DNA of 64,000 bases from Bacteroidota bacterium (GCA_018268055.1 JAFDXF010000093.1:62001-126000), one strand, 5' to 3'; shown: positions 29,198 to 38,151, counted from the stretch's first letter. Numbers and translations are program-made. Notes: a model not told the origin generated them from the sequence alone.

Positions 29198-29599
29198 ATG
29201 AAAATAAAACAATTTTATACCATAGCGATAATATCATCATTGATATTATTTGCTTGCAACAAAAAAGAGCCCATTGGCAAATGGAATGACATAATAAAGC
29301 TGTCTGGTAAAGATTTTACTTTTAAATCTGGCGGCGATTCTGTTTTGATAACGGCTCAAGGAAAATGGTGGGGCATTGACTGCATAGCATTAGATAGTGT
29401 AAGATTAAACATCTTCAATCCAACCGGCGATGTTTGTAATTTTATCTACACTGATAATAACTTAGCAATTACAAGCAGAGATTGCAATACACTTTTCATT
29501 AAAATGAATCCAAATCTTAAAGGCTCAGAAAGAGTATTAAATATAAGTTTAATGGCCGGAGATTATAGAGATGGTATCAAAATTACGCAGGCTAAATAA
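29198..29599 (+). CDS. Small lipoprotein with BACON-like domain
   Basis: A 133-aa protein with a lipoprotein signal (lipobox LFAC, Cys at about residue 20, then NKKEPIG). The rest resembles one BACON-type beta-sandwich: an internal WWGIDCIALD strand and the closing ISLMAGDYRDGIKITQA, which matches the usual end of BACON domains in Bacteroidota. BACON domains are usually linked to larger surface proteins and thought to aid carbohydrate or mucin contact; a stand-alone single-domain lipoprotein is less usual. It starts 23 nt after aspS and converges on the E1 gene with a 3-nt gap. Confidence 0.65.
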   Translation: MKIKQFYTIAIISSLILFACNKKEPIGKWNDIIKLSGKDFTFKSGGDSVLITAQGKWWGIDCIALDSVRLNIFNPTGDVCNFIYTDNNLAITSRDCNTLFIKMNPNLKGSERVLNISLMAGDYRDGIKITQAK

Positions 29600-29602
29600 A
29601 AT

Positions 29603-31669
29603 CTATCCGTTCAATAACTTTCTTAATCGCTCACTTAGTTTTTCAGCATTGGGTAGCATTGCTTGTTCTAAACCCATATTCATAGGAACTGCAGGCAGGT
29701 TCAAAGCGCCTAAAACATCTACCGGTGCATCCAACCATTGAAAGCAATGCTTAGATATTCTACCCGCTAACGATTCGGCAAATGAATTATTTTGCTGCTC
29801 TTCTGTAAGCACCAAACATTTACCATGTGCTTTCACTCGTTCAAAAATAAGTTCTTCATCCAATGGAAATAAAGTACGCAGGTCAATTACTTCTATATTC
29901 TCTGTAAATTTTTTCGCAGCCGCTTTTGCCCAATACACGCCCATTCCATAAGTAATGACGACACAAGTTTCACCATTTCTAATTTTATCGGTTGAAGCTT
30001 TTACTACAATATTAGCTTTGCCAAATGGTAAAATATAATCGTTTGCAGGTTCAATCGTTTTTGCATCTTCTGTTCCGGGCACTTTACTCCAATACAATCC
30101 TTTATGCTCCAGCATCACTACCGGATTCGGATCATGATAAGCTGCTTTCATTAACCCTTTCATATCGGCAGCATTGGATGGATAAGCTACTTTAATTCCT
30201 TTTATAGACAATAAAGTTGTCTCCACACTCCCACTGTGATATGGTCCACCTCCACCATAAGCACCAATGGGCACACGCAGTATCATTGATACAGGAAACT
30301 TACCACAAGTCAGATAACAACTTTTTGAAACTTCAGTAACCAATTGATTAAACGCCGGATAAATATAATCGGCAAACTGAACTTCAACTATTGGCTTCAA
30401 TCCCATTGCACTCATGCCTACACATGAACCTACTACATAAGCTTCTTGAATAGCTGTATTGAACACACGGTGTTCGCCAAATTGTTCACCTAAAGTTGCT
30501 GCTTCACGAAACACGCCTCCTAATCTTTTCCCTACATCTTGACCATACAATACCACTTCAAGATGCTCTTCCATTAATTCTCGAATGGCAAATAACGCTG
30601 CATCTACCATAATTACTTTATCCGCATTAACGGGTGATCGTTCTCCTACTTCATCTTTAATATTTGTCGGAGCGAAAACGTAATCGGAAACTGTGGATAT
30701 ATCCGGCTCGGCGGCTGCCACTGCTTTAGCAAATTCAGTTGCTATATATGATGCTGCTTCTTGTTCTATTTGAAGTAATTCATCTTCTGTTATATTTAAT
30801 TGTAAAAGTTTATTACGTAATTTAGGAGCAGGATCATTCGCTAAATGTTTTTTCCAATCTTCATCATCTCTATAATATTCTTTTCGTACGCCACTCGTAT
30901 GATGCCCTAACAATGGAACATAAGCTTGCACTAAAAATGGTTTACGTTCACTGCGTACATAGGTAATTACTTCTTCCATTGTTTTATAGGACGCTTCAAA
31001 ATCGCTACCATCTACTTGCACTCTTCCTAATCCTTTGAAGCCGGCTGCATATTCAAAAGCATTGGCTACTCGTGCTTCCTTTGAAGTAACACTAATTCCC
31101 CAGTTATTATCTTGTACTAAATAAATAATGGGCAGTTGCTTTAAAACAGCAAACTGCAATGCTTCACTTATTTCTCCTTCTGTAATACTTGCATCACCTA
31201 AAGAACAAATTACAATCGGCAGTTCACCATTTTCTCCAACCTTCAACTTATCGGAAAGATATTTTTCTAAATATTGAACACCTTGCGCCACTCCGGTTGT
31301 AGGTATTGCTTGCATACCGGTAGCACTACTTTGATGAATGATTGTCGGCTTATCTGCTCCTCTGTAGTTTGGATGTGAATAATATTCACGACCTCCCGTG
31401 AAAATATCATCGCCTTTTGCCAGCAATTGAAGCATCTGTTGGTATGGCGTGAATCCTAAGCCCAATATCAGGCTTTCGTCACGATAATAAGGGCTTACAA
31501 AATCGTAAGGTTTTAATTGAAATGCAGTTGCTAATTGTATTGCTTCGTGTCCCCGTGATGTGGAATGAACATATTTACAAATCGATTTGTTTTCTTCATA
31601 AGTCTCAGCCATTGCTTTTACCTGACTCATCAATCTGTATGCCCGCAATAAAATATCCTTTTCCATCAT
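29603..31669 (-). CDS. Fused alpha/beta E1 subunit of a 2-oxoacid dehydrogenase complex
   Basis: A 688-aa thiamine diphosphate enzyme joining E1-alpha (about residues 1-325) and E1-beta (about 345-688) in one chain, an arrangement common in Bacteroidota. The ThDP/Mg motif in the alpha half is GDASITEGEISEAL...QDNNW. The beta half has the usual EVQFADYIYPAFNQL and the C-terminal transketolase domain (IDLRTLFPLDEELI). By similarity it fits branched-chain 2-oxoacid (2-oxoisovalerate) or pyruvate dehydrogenase E1; E2 and E3 are not adjacent. Start: ATG at 31669 (another ATG lies at 31666); an in-frame GTG at 31675 overlaps the -7 box. Confidence 0.92.
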   Translation of the reverse strand: MMEKDILLRAYRLMSQVKAMAETYEENKSICKYVHSTSRGHEAIQLATAFQLKPYDFVSPYYRDESLILGLGFTPYQQMLQLLAKGDDIFTGGREYYSHPNYRGADKPTIIHQSSATGMQAIPTTGVAQGVQYLEKYLSDKLKVGENGELPIVICSLGDASITEGEISEALQFAVLKQLPIIYLVQDNNWGISVTSKEARVANAFEYAAGFKGLGRVQVDGSDFEASYKTMEEVITYVRSERKPFLVQAYVPLLGHHTSGVRKEYYRDDEDWKKHLANDPAPKLRNKLLQLNITEDELLQIEQEAASYIATEFAKAVAAAEPDISTVSDYVFAPTNIKDEVGERSPVNADKVIMVDAALFAIRELMEEHLEVVLYGQDVGKRLGGVFREAATLGEQFGEHRVFNTAIQEAYVVGSCVGMSAMGLKPIVEVQFADYIYPAFNQLVTEVSKSCYLTCGKFPVSMILRVPIGAYGGGGPYHSGSVETTLLSIKGIKVAYPSNAADMKGLMKAAYHDPNPVVMLEHKGLYWSKVPGTEDAKTIEPANDYILPFGKANIVVKASTDKIRNGETCVVITYGMGVYWAKAAAKKFTENIEVIDLRTLFPLDEELIFERVKAHGKCLVLTEEQQNNSFAESLAGRISKHCFQWLDAPVDVLGALNLPAVPMNMGLEQAMLPNAEKLSERLRKLLNG

Positions 31670-31674
31670 TGCCA

Positions 31675-31682
31675 CAAACCTA
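31675..31682 (-). promoter_or_regulatory. -7 box TAGGTTTG 5 nt before the E1 ATG
   Basis: Read on the minus strand, 31682-31675 is an exact TAnnTTTG match 5 nt upstream of the ATG at 31669, predicting transcription from about the start codon. Confidence 0.55.
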
Positions 31683-31792
31683 ACCTTTTTTTCTTTCAGA
31701 ATAAATTGAGAATGTGATATAACATATCACCATTTTAAAATGATAAAAATCAAAAACATAAAAGAAGCAATCTAAAAATCTAATTAAATTGA

Positions 31793-32404
31793 TTATTTTA
31801 TTTCTAACTCAAACACAGTATCATCTTCTAAGAAGCCTTCCAATTCATCACCTACCACTACTTCGCCAACACCTGCGGGAGTTCCTGTAAAAACCAAATC
31901 GCCGATATTCAAAGAAAAATAATTGGATATATAAGAAACAATTTTATCAAAGTCATGAATCATCTTGGATGAATTTCCTTGTTGTACCAGTTCTTTATTT
32001 TTATAAAGGCAAAAATTTATATCCTTTTGATCCTTAATAGTCGCTATAGGAATCCAATTACCTATCACGGCAGAATTGTCCCATGCTTTTGCCTTTTCCC
32101 AAGGCAAGCCCTTTTCTTTTAATTCATTTTGAATATCTCTCGCTGTAAAATCTATTCCAGCAGTTATGGCATCATAATATTTTGATGCATGTTTTTCAGG
32201 AATATATTTTCCGTTTTTATTAATACGCAATACCAATTCACATTCATATTGCAAATCATTGGTAAACTCAGGATAATAAAATGGTGAGCCGGGCTGCAAT
32301 AAAGCGCTTTTGGGTTTCATAAATATTACAGGTTCGTCGGGGACTTCATTCCCGAGTTCTTTAGCATGCGCTACATAATTTCGGCCTACACAAAATATTT
32401 TCAT
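31793..32404 (-). CDS. Fumarylacetoacetate hydrolase-family protein
   Basis: A 203-aa FAH-fold protein. The start is the ATG at 32404; a TTG two codons further upstream is less likely. The metal ligands are E54 and E56 (YECELVL) and D85 (GIDFTARD). The N-terminus MKIFCVGRNYVAHAKELGN and the tail GDLVFTGTPAGVG are characteristic of the short FAH members (fumarylpyruvate hydrolase / oxaloacetate decarboxylase-type FAHD). The exact substrate is uncertain. It stands alone, with about 130 nt on both sides. Confidence 0.9.
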   Translation of the reverse strand: MKIFCVGRNYVAHAKELGNEVPDEPVIFMKPKSALLQPGSPFYYPEFTNDLQYECELVLRINKNGKYIPEKHASKYYDAITAGIDFTARDIQNELKEKGLPWEKAKAWDNSAVIGNWIPIATIKDQKDINFCLYKNKELVQQGNSSKMIHDFDKIVSYISNYFSLNIGDLVFTGTPAGVGEVVVGDELEGFLEDDTVFELEIK

Positions 32405-32536
32405 AATCAATTAGTATAGTTAATAAATACATCGGATACATGAGGTGTGCTCATCCCATATATTCATGGTCATCAAAATGGGCAATTGGATTTTAATCGA
32501 AAGAAGACTTGCAAAATATAAAATGAATTTCATATC

Positions 32537-33112
32537 TCATAGCGAAAACGTCTGATTATTTGTTTGATTCATTGCTGTGCTAAGTCCTTGCAACACAAAA
32601 GTCTCAATAGCTTCAACCGATTTATTGATTTTTAATTGAATCAATGGCTCTTCATCTTTTTTCCATTTTCCCAGCACATAATCAACTTGTCTGCCTTTTG
32701 GGTAATCATTCCCCACGCCAAAACGTAATCTGGGATAATCTTTTGTGCCAATTGATTGTTCAATACTGGTAAGGCCATTATGTCCGGCATCACTTCCGGA
32801 AGGACGAAGTCTCAGTTTATCTAATGGCAATGCAATGTCGTCTAGAATTGTCAATGTATTTTGAACAGAAATTTTTTCTTTATCCATCCAATATTTAACT
32901 GCTTTACCACTCAAATTCATAAATGTAGTAGGCAGAATACAAATACAAATACGTCCTTTTAATTTTATCTCCGAAATAAAGGCATGACGGTCGTTGCTAA
33001 AAATGCCGCCGTGCTTTTGCACAAAAGCATTCACCACATCAAAGCCGATATTGTGTCGAGTGTGCGCATATTCATCGCCAATATTTCCCAAACCGGTAAT
33101 CAAAAATTTCAT
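32537..33112 (-). CDS. pth: Peptidyl-tRNA hydrolase Pth
   Basis: Pth releases tRNA from peptidyl-tRNA that has dropped off the ribosome. It has 191 aa, normal length. The active-site histidine H20 is in HTRHNIGF, N10 is in TGLGNIGDEY, and the catalytic Asp and substrate loop are in LDDIALPLDKLRLRPSGSDAGHNGL. It follows rplY on the same strand, the usual prs-rplY-pth order, but a terminator hairpin lies between rplY and pth, so its expression may be partly uncoupled. Confidence 0.96.
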   Translation of the reverse strand: MKFLITGLGNIGDEYAHTRHNIGFDVVNAFVQKHGGIFSNDRHAFISEIKLKGRICICILPTTFMNLSGKAVKYWMDKEKISVQNTLTILDDIALPLDKLRLRPSGSDAGHNGLTSIEQSIGTKDYPRLRFGVGNDYPKGRQVDYVLGKWKKDEEPLIQLKINKSVEAIETFVLQGLSTAMNQTNNQTFSL

Positions 33113-33144
33113 TGTAAATCAAATATCGTATTTAGTATTATGCG

Positions 33145-33177
33145 AACAAAAAACCCGCTCAGCAAGCTGAACGGGTT
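33145..33177 (-). terminator. Rho-independent terminator between rplY and pth
   Basis: On the minus strand, AACCCGTTCAGC pairs with GCTGAGCGGGTT (one U-G pair, 2-nt loop) and is followed by a T-run. It should end or attenuate rplY transcripts before pth. Confidence 0.88.
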
Positions 33178-33197
33178 GGTATTATTTTTATAAAATC

Positions 33198-33842
33198 TTA
33201 TTTTTTTGCAGCGGGTTTTGCAGCAGCAGGTGCGGCAGCGGCAGCAGCTGGGGCAGCAGCTCCGGCAGCAGGTGTAGCAGCAGCTTCTTCTTGCTTCAAT
33301 TGTCTGGTCATTGTTACAGATGCAATAGGAATACGAGGAGAGTTCATTATCTCGTAATTATCTACCTGTACATCTTCCACACGAATGTTTCCATTCAATT
33401 CAAGTTTATCGATGCTCACTTCAATTTGCTCTTTCAGATATTTAGGAAGCGTTTTTACTTTTAATGATTTCATTTTTACCACTAATTTACCGCCATCCTT
33501 TACACCTGGAGAAGTACCTACAAAATTCAAAGGAATTGTTGCAATCACTTTTTTATCTTCTACGAGTTCAAGAAGATCGATGTGAATTAACTCATCTGTA
33601 ATCTTATCAAACTGAAGGTCCTTTAGAATAGTGCGATAAGTTTTTCCATCTACTGTTACTTCTGCTATCTGGAAATTTGGTGTGTAAACCAACTTTCTGA
33701 ATGCGTCAGCACTTGCCGTAAAATTAATTTCCTGAGCTCCGCCGTAAATTACACCGGGCACCAGTTCCTGAGAGCGGAGGTGACGGGTGGCTGTTTTCCC
33801 GAATCCGGTCCTCAGACTACCTTCGATCGTAATCGTTTTCAT
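33198..33842 (-). CDS. rplY: 50S ribosomal protein L25/general stress protein Ctc
   Basis: A 214-aa two-domain L25 (Ctc/TL5 type) that binds 5S rRNA in the large ribosomal subunit. The N-terminal 5S-binding domain (about residues 1-90, LRTGFGKTATRHLRSQELVPGVIYGG) is followed by the beta-rich Ctc domain (about 95-185) and a low-complexity Ala/Pro/Lys tail (about 188-214, EEAAATPAAGAAAPAA...KPAAKK). Such Ala-rich tails are common in Bacteroidota L25. It lies 34 nt after prs. Confidence 0.95.
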   Translation of the reverse strand: MKTITIEGSLRTGFGKTATRHLRSQELVPGVIYGGAQEINFTASADAFRKLVYTPNFQIAEVTVDGKTYRTILKDLQFDKITDELIHIDLLELVEDKKVIATIPLNFVGTSPGVKDGGKLVVKMKSLKVKTLPKYLKEQIEVSIDKLELNGNIRVEDVQVDNYEIMNSPRIPIASVTMTRQLKQEEAAATPAAGAAAPAAAAAAPAAAKPAAKK

Positions 33843-33876
33843 TTTTTGTTTTTTATTTTATGTTATTAAATCCTAC

Positions 33877-34866
33877 TTAATGACCACCGGTTGTTACCCC
33901 TTTTCCTCTATTTCGTTTGCTATCATCTTTTCTTTGCGAATGAATAAACAAACTGGTGATACTTTTATTTTCAAAAGCATTGCGAATAGCTACTGCAAAG
34001 AGCTCTGCTACACTCAGTACTTTTATTTTTGAACTTTCTTTTCGTACAGGTATCGTATCGCAAACAACTACTTCTTCCAATACACTGTTTTCAATATTTT
34101 CGTAAGCTTTGCCACTCAATACCGGATGCGTAATCAATGCCCTTACCGACCTTGCACCTTTTTCTTTTAAAAGACCTGCACTTTTTGCCAAAGTCCCGCC
34201 GGTATCACAGATATCGTCAATGATAACAACATCTCTGTCTGTTACATCACCGATTACTACCATGCTCGCAATTTCATTAGCTCTCTTTCGGTGTTTATCA
34301 CAGATTACCATTTCTGCGTTAAAATAACTGGCAATTTCCCTAATTCGGTTCGTTGCTCCTACGTCAGGGGCGGCAAAGGTAAGGTTTTCGAGCTTAAGAC
34401 TTTCAATATAAGGGATAAATACAGCGTGACTGTCTAAGTGGTCAACAGGAATATCAAAATACCCTTGAATTTGAGGAGCGTGTAGATCCATTGTGATAAC
34501 CCTATCAGCTCCGGCAGCAACTAACATATTGGCTACCAATTTACTACCAATAGCTACACGAGGTCTGTCTTTTCTATCTTGACGGGCATAGCCATAGTAA
34601 GGAATCACGGCTACTACTTTTTCAGCAGATGCCCTGCGTGCTGCATCTATCATTAAAAGCAGCTCCATTAAATTATCAGCCGGGGCAAAGGTGCTTTGTA
34701 TCAGAAAAACGTAGTCGCCACGTACACTATCAAGAAAAACGGGGCAAATTTCTCCATCACTAAAACGTTGGATATTTACTCTACCCAAATGAGTACCATA
34801 CCGTTTACAAATTTGTTGGGCGAGCTCTTGTGAGCCTGTGCCGGAGAAAATTTTGGCTGATTCCAT
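33877..34866 (-). CDS. prs: Ribose-phosphate pyrophosphokinase Prs
   Basis: This 329-aa enzyme makes PRPP from ribose-5-phosphate and ATP, feeding purine, pyrimidine, His and NAD synthesis. The start is the ATG at 34866; a TTG three codons upstream is rejected. The flexible loop lies around DRKDRPRVAI, and the PRPP-binding motif is DVVIIDDICDTGGT (about residues 215-230). After the usual family end at ENKSITSLF it carries an extra basic tail of about 20 residues (SQRKDDSKRNRGKGVTTGGH). First gene of the prs-rplY-pth group. Confidence 0.96.
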   Translation of the reverse strand: MESAKIFSGTGSQELAQQICKRYGTHLGRVNIQRFSDGEICPVFLDSVRGDYVFLIQSTFAPADNLMELLLMIDAARRASAEKVVAVIPYYGYARQDRKDRPRVAIGSKLVANMLVAAGADRVITMDLHAPQIQGYFDIPVDHLDSHAVFIPYIESLKLENLTFAAPDVGATNRIREIASYFNAEMVICDKHRKRANEIASMVVIGDVTDRDVVIIDDICDTGGTLAKSAGLLKEKGARSVRALITHPVLSGKAYENIENSVLEEVVVCDTIPVRKESSKIKVLSVAELFAVAIRNAFENKSITSLFIHSQRKDDSKRNRGKGVTTGGH

Positions 34867-34984
34867 ATTTTGCAAATGAAGTAGTTCCCAAAAATAATTT
34901 TTGGTGCGGCGAAGATACTATTTCAAATATTCGCATTAAAATAAACAGCCTGCTTTCTCTTTTTTTTCTACGAAAGCATTACCA

Positions 34985-35170
34985 TTATCTTGGAATAAGA
35001 TTAGATGGACTTTTCTGAGATGCACTAAGCACTTTGCCGGACTCCATATTACAACTGTAAAATAATGAAGAGCAAATAAAAACGGAAAGTAGTAGTGCAA
35101 TAACATACATTGCAATAAAAAAGATTACAGGGTGCAAAGACCCTGTAGCATTGAGGGTTTTTGTTTTCAT
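34985..35170 (-). CDS. Small single-pass membrane protein, unknown
   Basis: A 61-aa frame from an ATG at 35170. One strong hydrophobic helix (VIFFIAMYVIALLLSVFICSSLF, about residues 15-37) is followed by a Cys at about 40 and a polar, basic tail. It fills the interval between prs and radC with its own frame and no overlap. No family is recognised. The composition of the helix argues for a real gene, but there is no obvious promoter box, so chance cannot be excluded. Confidence 0.45.
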   Translation of the reverse strand: MKTKTLNATGSLHPVIFFIAMYVIALLLSVFICSSLFYSCNMESGKVLSASQKSPSNLIPR

Positions 35171-35260
35171 AGATGCCGTATTAAATTTTTAAAATGAGCG
35201 GCGACTTGTGCTAAATGTGGTGGATAATTTTAATATAAAAATATTAGCTAATTTGGATGC

Positions 35261-35953
35261 ATGCAAGAGCACAACTACTCAATTAAAAACTGGTCGAAAG
35301 ACGATCGACCAAGAGAAAAATTACTACTCAAAGGTGCAGAAAGCCTTAGTAATTCTGAACTATTAGCCATACTGATACGTAATGGTACACGTCAAAAATC
35401 GGCGGTTGATTTAGCCAAAGAAGTTTTGAAAATAGGCAAGGATAATCTGGTGGAATTAGGTCGTGTATCAATTAAAGATTTAATGAAAGTGAAAGGTATT
35501 GGCGAGGCTAAGGCGCTTACCATTGCAGCAGCTTTGGAATTAGGCAGACGAAGGCAAGCTACTGAACCTTTGGAAAAAACAACAATTAAAAGCGGCTCAG
35601 ACGTTGCTCATTATCTTCAAGCAAAACTTAAAGATTTTCATCACGAAGTCTTTGGTGTTGTTTTCTTAAACAGAGCCAATAAGATTAAACATTTTGAAAT
35701 CATCAGCAAAGGAGGTATTACCGCAACGGTTGCTGATCCACGGATTATATTAAAGCGGGCGTTGGAGGAAAATGCAGTGAATATCATTTTATGCCATAAT
35801 CATCCATCAGGGAATCTCAAACCAAGCAATGCTGATCTGGAAATAACACGGAAAATCAAAGACGCTGCAACGCTATTAGATATTACTGTATTGGATCATA
35901 TCATCATTGGCGATAATCAATATTTCAGCTTTGCTGATGAAGGAATACTTTAA
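35261..35953 (+). CDS. radC: RadC-family JAB-domain protein
   Basis: A 230-aa protein with an N-terminal helix-hairpin-helix-like segment (KVKGIGEAKALTIAAALELGRRR, about residues 69-91) and a C-terminal JAMM/JAB metalloprotease-like fold (about 100-228). The zinc motif is complete: Glu in DFHHEVFGVVF, then HNHPSGNLKPSNADLEIT (HxHPSGxxxPSxxD). RadC was once linked to DNA repair, but that role was not upheld; the function is open. It is a normal chromosomal RadC, not the mobile-element version judged by its core neighbours. Confidence 0.93.
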   Translation: MQEHNYSIKNWSKDDRPREKLLLKGAESLSNSELLAILIRNGTRQKSAVDLAKEVLKIGKDNLVELGRVSIKDLMKVKGIGEAKALTIAAALELGRRRQATEPLEKTTIKSGSDVAHYLQAKLKDFHHEVFGVVFLNRANKIKHFEIISKGGITATVADPRIILKRALEENAVNIILCHNHPSGNLKPSNADLEITRKIKDAATLLDITVLDHIIIGDNQYFSFADEGIL

Positions 35954-35976
35954 TAACAAAATAACACTTGCAGAGA

Positions 35977-36291
35977 TTAAGCTTGTGCATTTGGCCCGCC
36001 AAAATTTAAAGGCATTTGTACTTCTTCTAAATCTTTAATTGAACCGTGTAGCGATTCATATTTCTGAACATTATCTGCAAGCGCTTTCATAAACCGTTTT
36101 GCATGTTGTGGGGTGAATATAATTCTGGATTTCACTTTGCTTTTAGGTGTTCCGGGCATTACATTCACAAAATCTATTACGAACTCAGCATGTGAGTGTG
36201 TAATGATTGCTAAGTTGGCATACGTTCCTTCAGCTATTTCCTCAGTTATTTCTATATTGAGTTGATTGTTTTCTTTTATTTGATCTGTCAT
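35977..36291 (-). CDS. DUF3467 protein
   Basis: A 104-aa cytoplasmic protein matching DUF3467: N-terminal QLNIEITEEIAEGTYANLAIITHS, then FVIDFVNVMPGTPKSKVKSRIIFTP, then QHAKRFMKALADNVQKYES. The start is the ATG at 36291; the frame extends a few codons upstream to a TTG that overlaps the preceding gene. DUF3467 has no known function, but is broadly conserved in Bacteroidota. It follows the secreted 249-aa gene by 14 nt, so the two are likely cotranscribed. Confidence 0.88.
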   Translation of the reverse strand: MTDQIKENNQLNIEITEEIAEGTYANLAIITHSHAEFVIDFVNVMPGTPKSKVKSRIIFTPQHAKRFMKALADNVQKYESLHGSIKDLEEVQMPLNFGGPNAQA

Positions 36292-36305
36292 GTTTTTTAA
36301 ATAAA

Positions 36306-37055
36306 TCAATTATTCAAATAAGCAAAGGCTTTTTTAAATGCAGCATCCGGATTGATGGTAAAATCATTGCTTTCTAACACTGCTGATAAATCTTTCACGC
36401 CTTTGAATTCTTTAGTTACTGTTGTTGCATTAGGTTTAATTTTTTTGAGACCTTTTGTTTGGGCATCTGCATAATAGTATTCAATCTCCAGATCAAATTC
36501 TCGCAATTCAGATTGCACATAATTCGTGCTTACATAGCCTAAGTCGCTCTTGTATTTTTTATAAATGCTGTAGTGTGGGCCACTAAAAAGTTCTAAAAAA
36601 TAACTTTTCTCTTTTGAACCTAATACAGCGCCATAGACAAACTTCATTGGCATAGAAATTCCTCCTTTTATATCTTGTTGAAAGAAAAAGGAATCAACAG
36701 ATCCCGGTTCTCTTATCAATGGCTTATCAGGATTAGAAGTAGAATAAAACTCCAATTCCTGGTTATAAGTATTATAACTCAATTTGATATTGTAAGCTTT
36801 AGTATCAGTTGTAAACATATCACCTTTATGTGCTTCACCAAAAAGATAGGGTGTTCCGATTACTTTGAAAGCGCCTACCATTCTATAAACGCCCTCTCCT
36901 GTTTGTTGCATCAAAAGACGATTATGATTTAAAGCCGGATCTGTCCAAGCGCCATAGTTTCCAGCTGATGTAGGCACATTCATAGATGCCTGTCCATTTG
37001 CAGAGATCTGAAATATTAAAAATGCGGATACAATATAAAGATGAACTGTTTTCAT
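36306..37055 (-). CDS. Secreted protein of unknown function
   Basis: A 249-aa exported protein (signal peptide MKTVHLYIVSAFLIFQISANGQA). The body is beta-rich with many aromatics (LLMQQTGEGVYRMVGAFKVIGTPYLFGE, YNTYNQELEFYSTS), and short helices close the C-terminus (NPDAAFKKAFAYLNN). No family or catalytic motif is recognised. It has an exact TAnnTTTG box 19 nt upstream and leads into the DUF3467 gene. Confidence 0.75.
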   Translation of the reverse strand: MKTVHLYIVSAFLIFQISANGQASMNVPTSAGNYGAWTDPALNHNRLLMQQTGEGVYRMVGAFKVIGTPYLFGEAHKGDMFTTDTKAYNIKLSYNTYNQELEFYSTSNPDKPLIREPGSVDSFFFQQDIKGGISMPMKFVYGAVLGSKEKSYFLELFSGPHYSIYKKYKSDLGYVSTNYVQSELREFDLEIEYYYADAQTKGLKKIKPNATTVTKEFKGVKDLSAVLESNDFTINPDAAFKKAFAYLNN

Positions 37056-37074
37056 TAAAAAATATTTAAGAATA

Positions 37075-37082
37075 CAAAACTA
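37075..37082 (-). promoter_or_regulatory. -7 box TAGTTTTG upstream of the secreted 249-aa gene
   Basis: Minus-strand 37082-37075 is an exact TAnnTTTG match, 19 nt before the ATG at 37055. Confidence 0.5.
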
Positions 37083-37111
37083 CATAAAATCACACTTTAA
37101 AGATGATTAAT

Positions 37112-37144
37112 AAAAAAAGGGGTTGCATTTTAACAACCCCTTTT
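37112..37144 (-). terminator. Rho-independent terminator of the susCD operon
   Basis: On the minus strand, AAAAGGGGTTG pairs with CAACCCCTTTT (37134-37144 with 37115-37125), with a T-run after it. It lies 29 nt beyond the stop of the DUF1735 gene, marking the end of the susC-susD-DUF1735 transcript. Confidence 0.9.
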
Positions 37145-37172
37145 GAAAGAATATTCAAACATGAAAAGTATA

Positions 37173-38144
37173 TTATCTAGCACGAATATACTTCCAATGC
37201 TCAGTTACATGCCATCTACCTAATGTCCAATCTAAATCAATAGAGTGATCTGAATTGTTGAACCTGCTATTAGCTCCAACTGTAAACACTTGTGTTAGGT
37301 TGTTGAAGTTCGTAACAGAAGCAACTTTGTCCGTTGCCGGATCGAAAGTAAGTATCGGTCTAATACCTGTATTTGCAAAACCACCAGAAGATAAATTCTG
37401 TACAATATAGTTTGCATAAGGGAACCATTCATCATAGAATAATCCAGAAACAGGTCCTTGAGTAGAAAGTGAATAGTATCTTGGATCGGTAGGATCATAA
37501 TATAAGCTACCAGGATAATATCCGCCATATATTCCATTTGCATCTACGCAAGTACCTGAAGTAATCTGATAGAAACCATCATACTTATTCTTTAAAGAAA
37601 ACTCAATAAGTAGGTTTTTGAAATTTGCAGGTATAGAATATCCACCGGTTACTGCGCTAATTGTAAATCCAAGTGCATAAGAATTATTTGGATCCATTGG
37701 CACTGTAGTAGGTATATTAATAGGTACTGTAGCATTAAGTTGACCTGCAGGTATTGTAATAGTCAAAGATGGTATGTTATAATAAGCAGCCGGCATAGCT
37801 AACATACTCGTGCCGTTAGCAGTATTATAAGCAGTTCTCAGATTATCATTTGGTGTTAAAGTAACCTGAACATCAGACTTTGGTGCTTTCCCTGCAAAAA
37901 TATCTACAAAAAGTACATTTTCTGCAACTTGTAGCGTAGCACTTCCGGCATCTAACCCTACGGTATATTTATCAGATGTTGCTAATGGAAAGCCAACAGC
38001 TGGAGGTTGTGTATCAGGGTCATTAATACCATAAGTATGGTTTTCAAAACCCTTGTCCTTTAAACATCCTGTAAATGCTACTGCCATAGCAGCCAGAATA
38101 AACGTTGAAGAAATAATTTTTTTCATATTCGCAATTTTATTCAT
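37173..38144 (-). CDS. DUF1735-domain surface lipoprotein (SusE/F position)
   Basis: A 323-aa lipoprotein (317 aa if the second ATG at 38126 is used, which places the lipobox FTGC at residue 20). An N-terminal DUF1735 immunoglobulin-like domain (about residues 45-165, with the typical VDIFAGKAPKSDVQVTLTPN) is followed by a C-terminal domain closing WTLGRWHVTEHWKYIRAR. Proteins of this type occupy the SusE/SusF place in Sus-like loci and help bind the imported ligand at the surface. It starts 7 nt after the SusD gene. Confidence 0.88.
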   Translation of the reverse strand: MNKIANMKKIISSTFILAAMAVAFTGCLKDKGFENHTYGINDPDTQPPAVGFPLATSDKYTVGLDAGSATLQVAENVLFVDIFAGKAPKSDVQVTLTPNDNLRTAYNTANGTSMLAMPAAYYNIPSLTITIPAGQLNATVPINIPTTVPMDPNNSYALGFTISAVTGGYSIPANFKNLLIEFSLKNKYDGFYQITSGTCVDANGIYGGYYPGSLYYDPTDPRYYSLSTQGPVSGLFYDEWFPYANYIVQNLSSGGFANTGIRPILTFDPATDKVASVTNFNNLTQVFTVGANSRFNNSDHSIDLDWTLGRWHVTEHWKYIRAR

Positions 38145-38151
38145 TTAGAAA

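Noticed and set aside
33198..33300. Ala-codon repeat in the rplY tail as a DNA repeat or array
   Set aside because: The GCA/GCC/GCT repetition encodes the Ala/Pro-rich C-terminal tail typical of Bacteroidota L25; not a CRISPR or mobile repeat.
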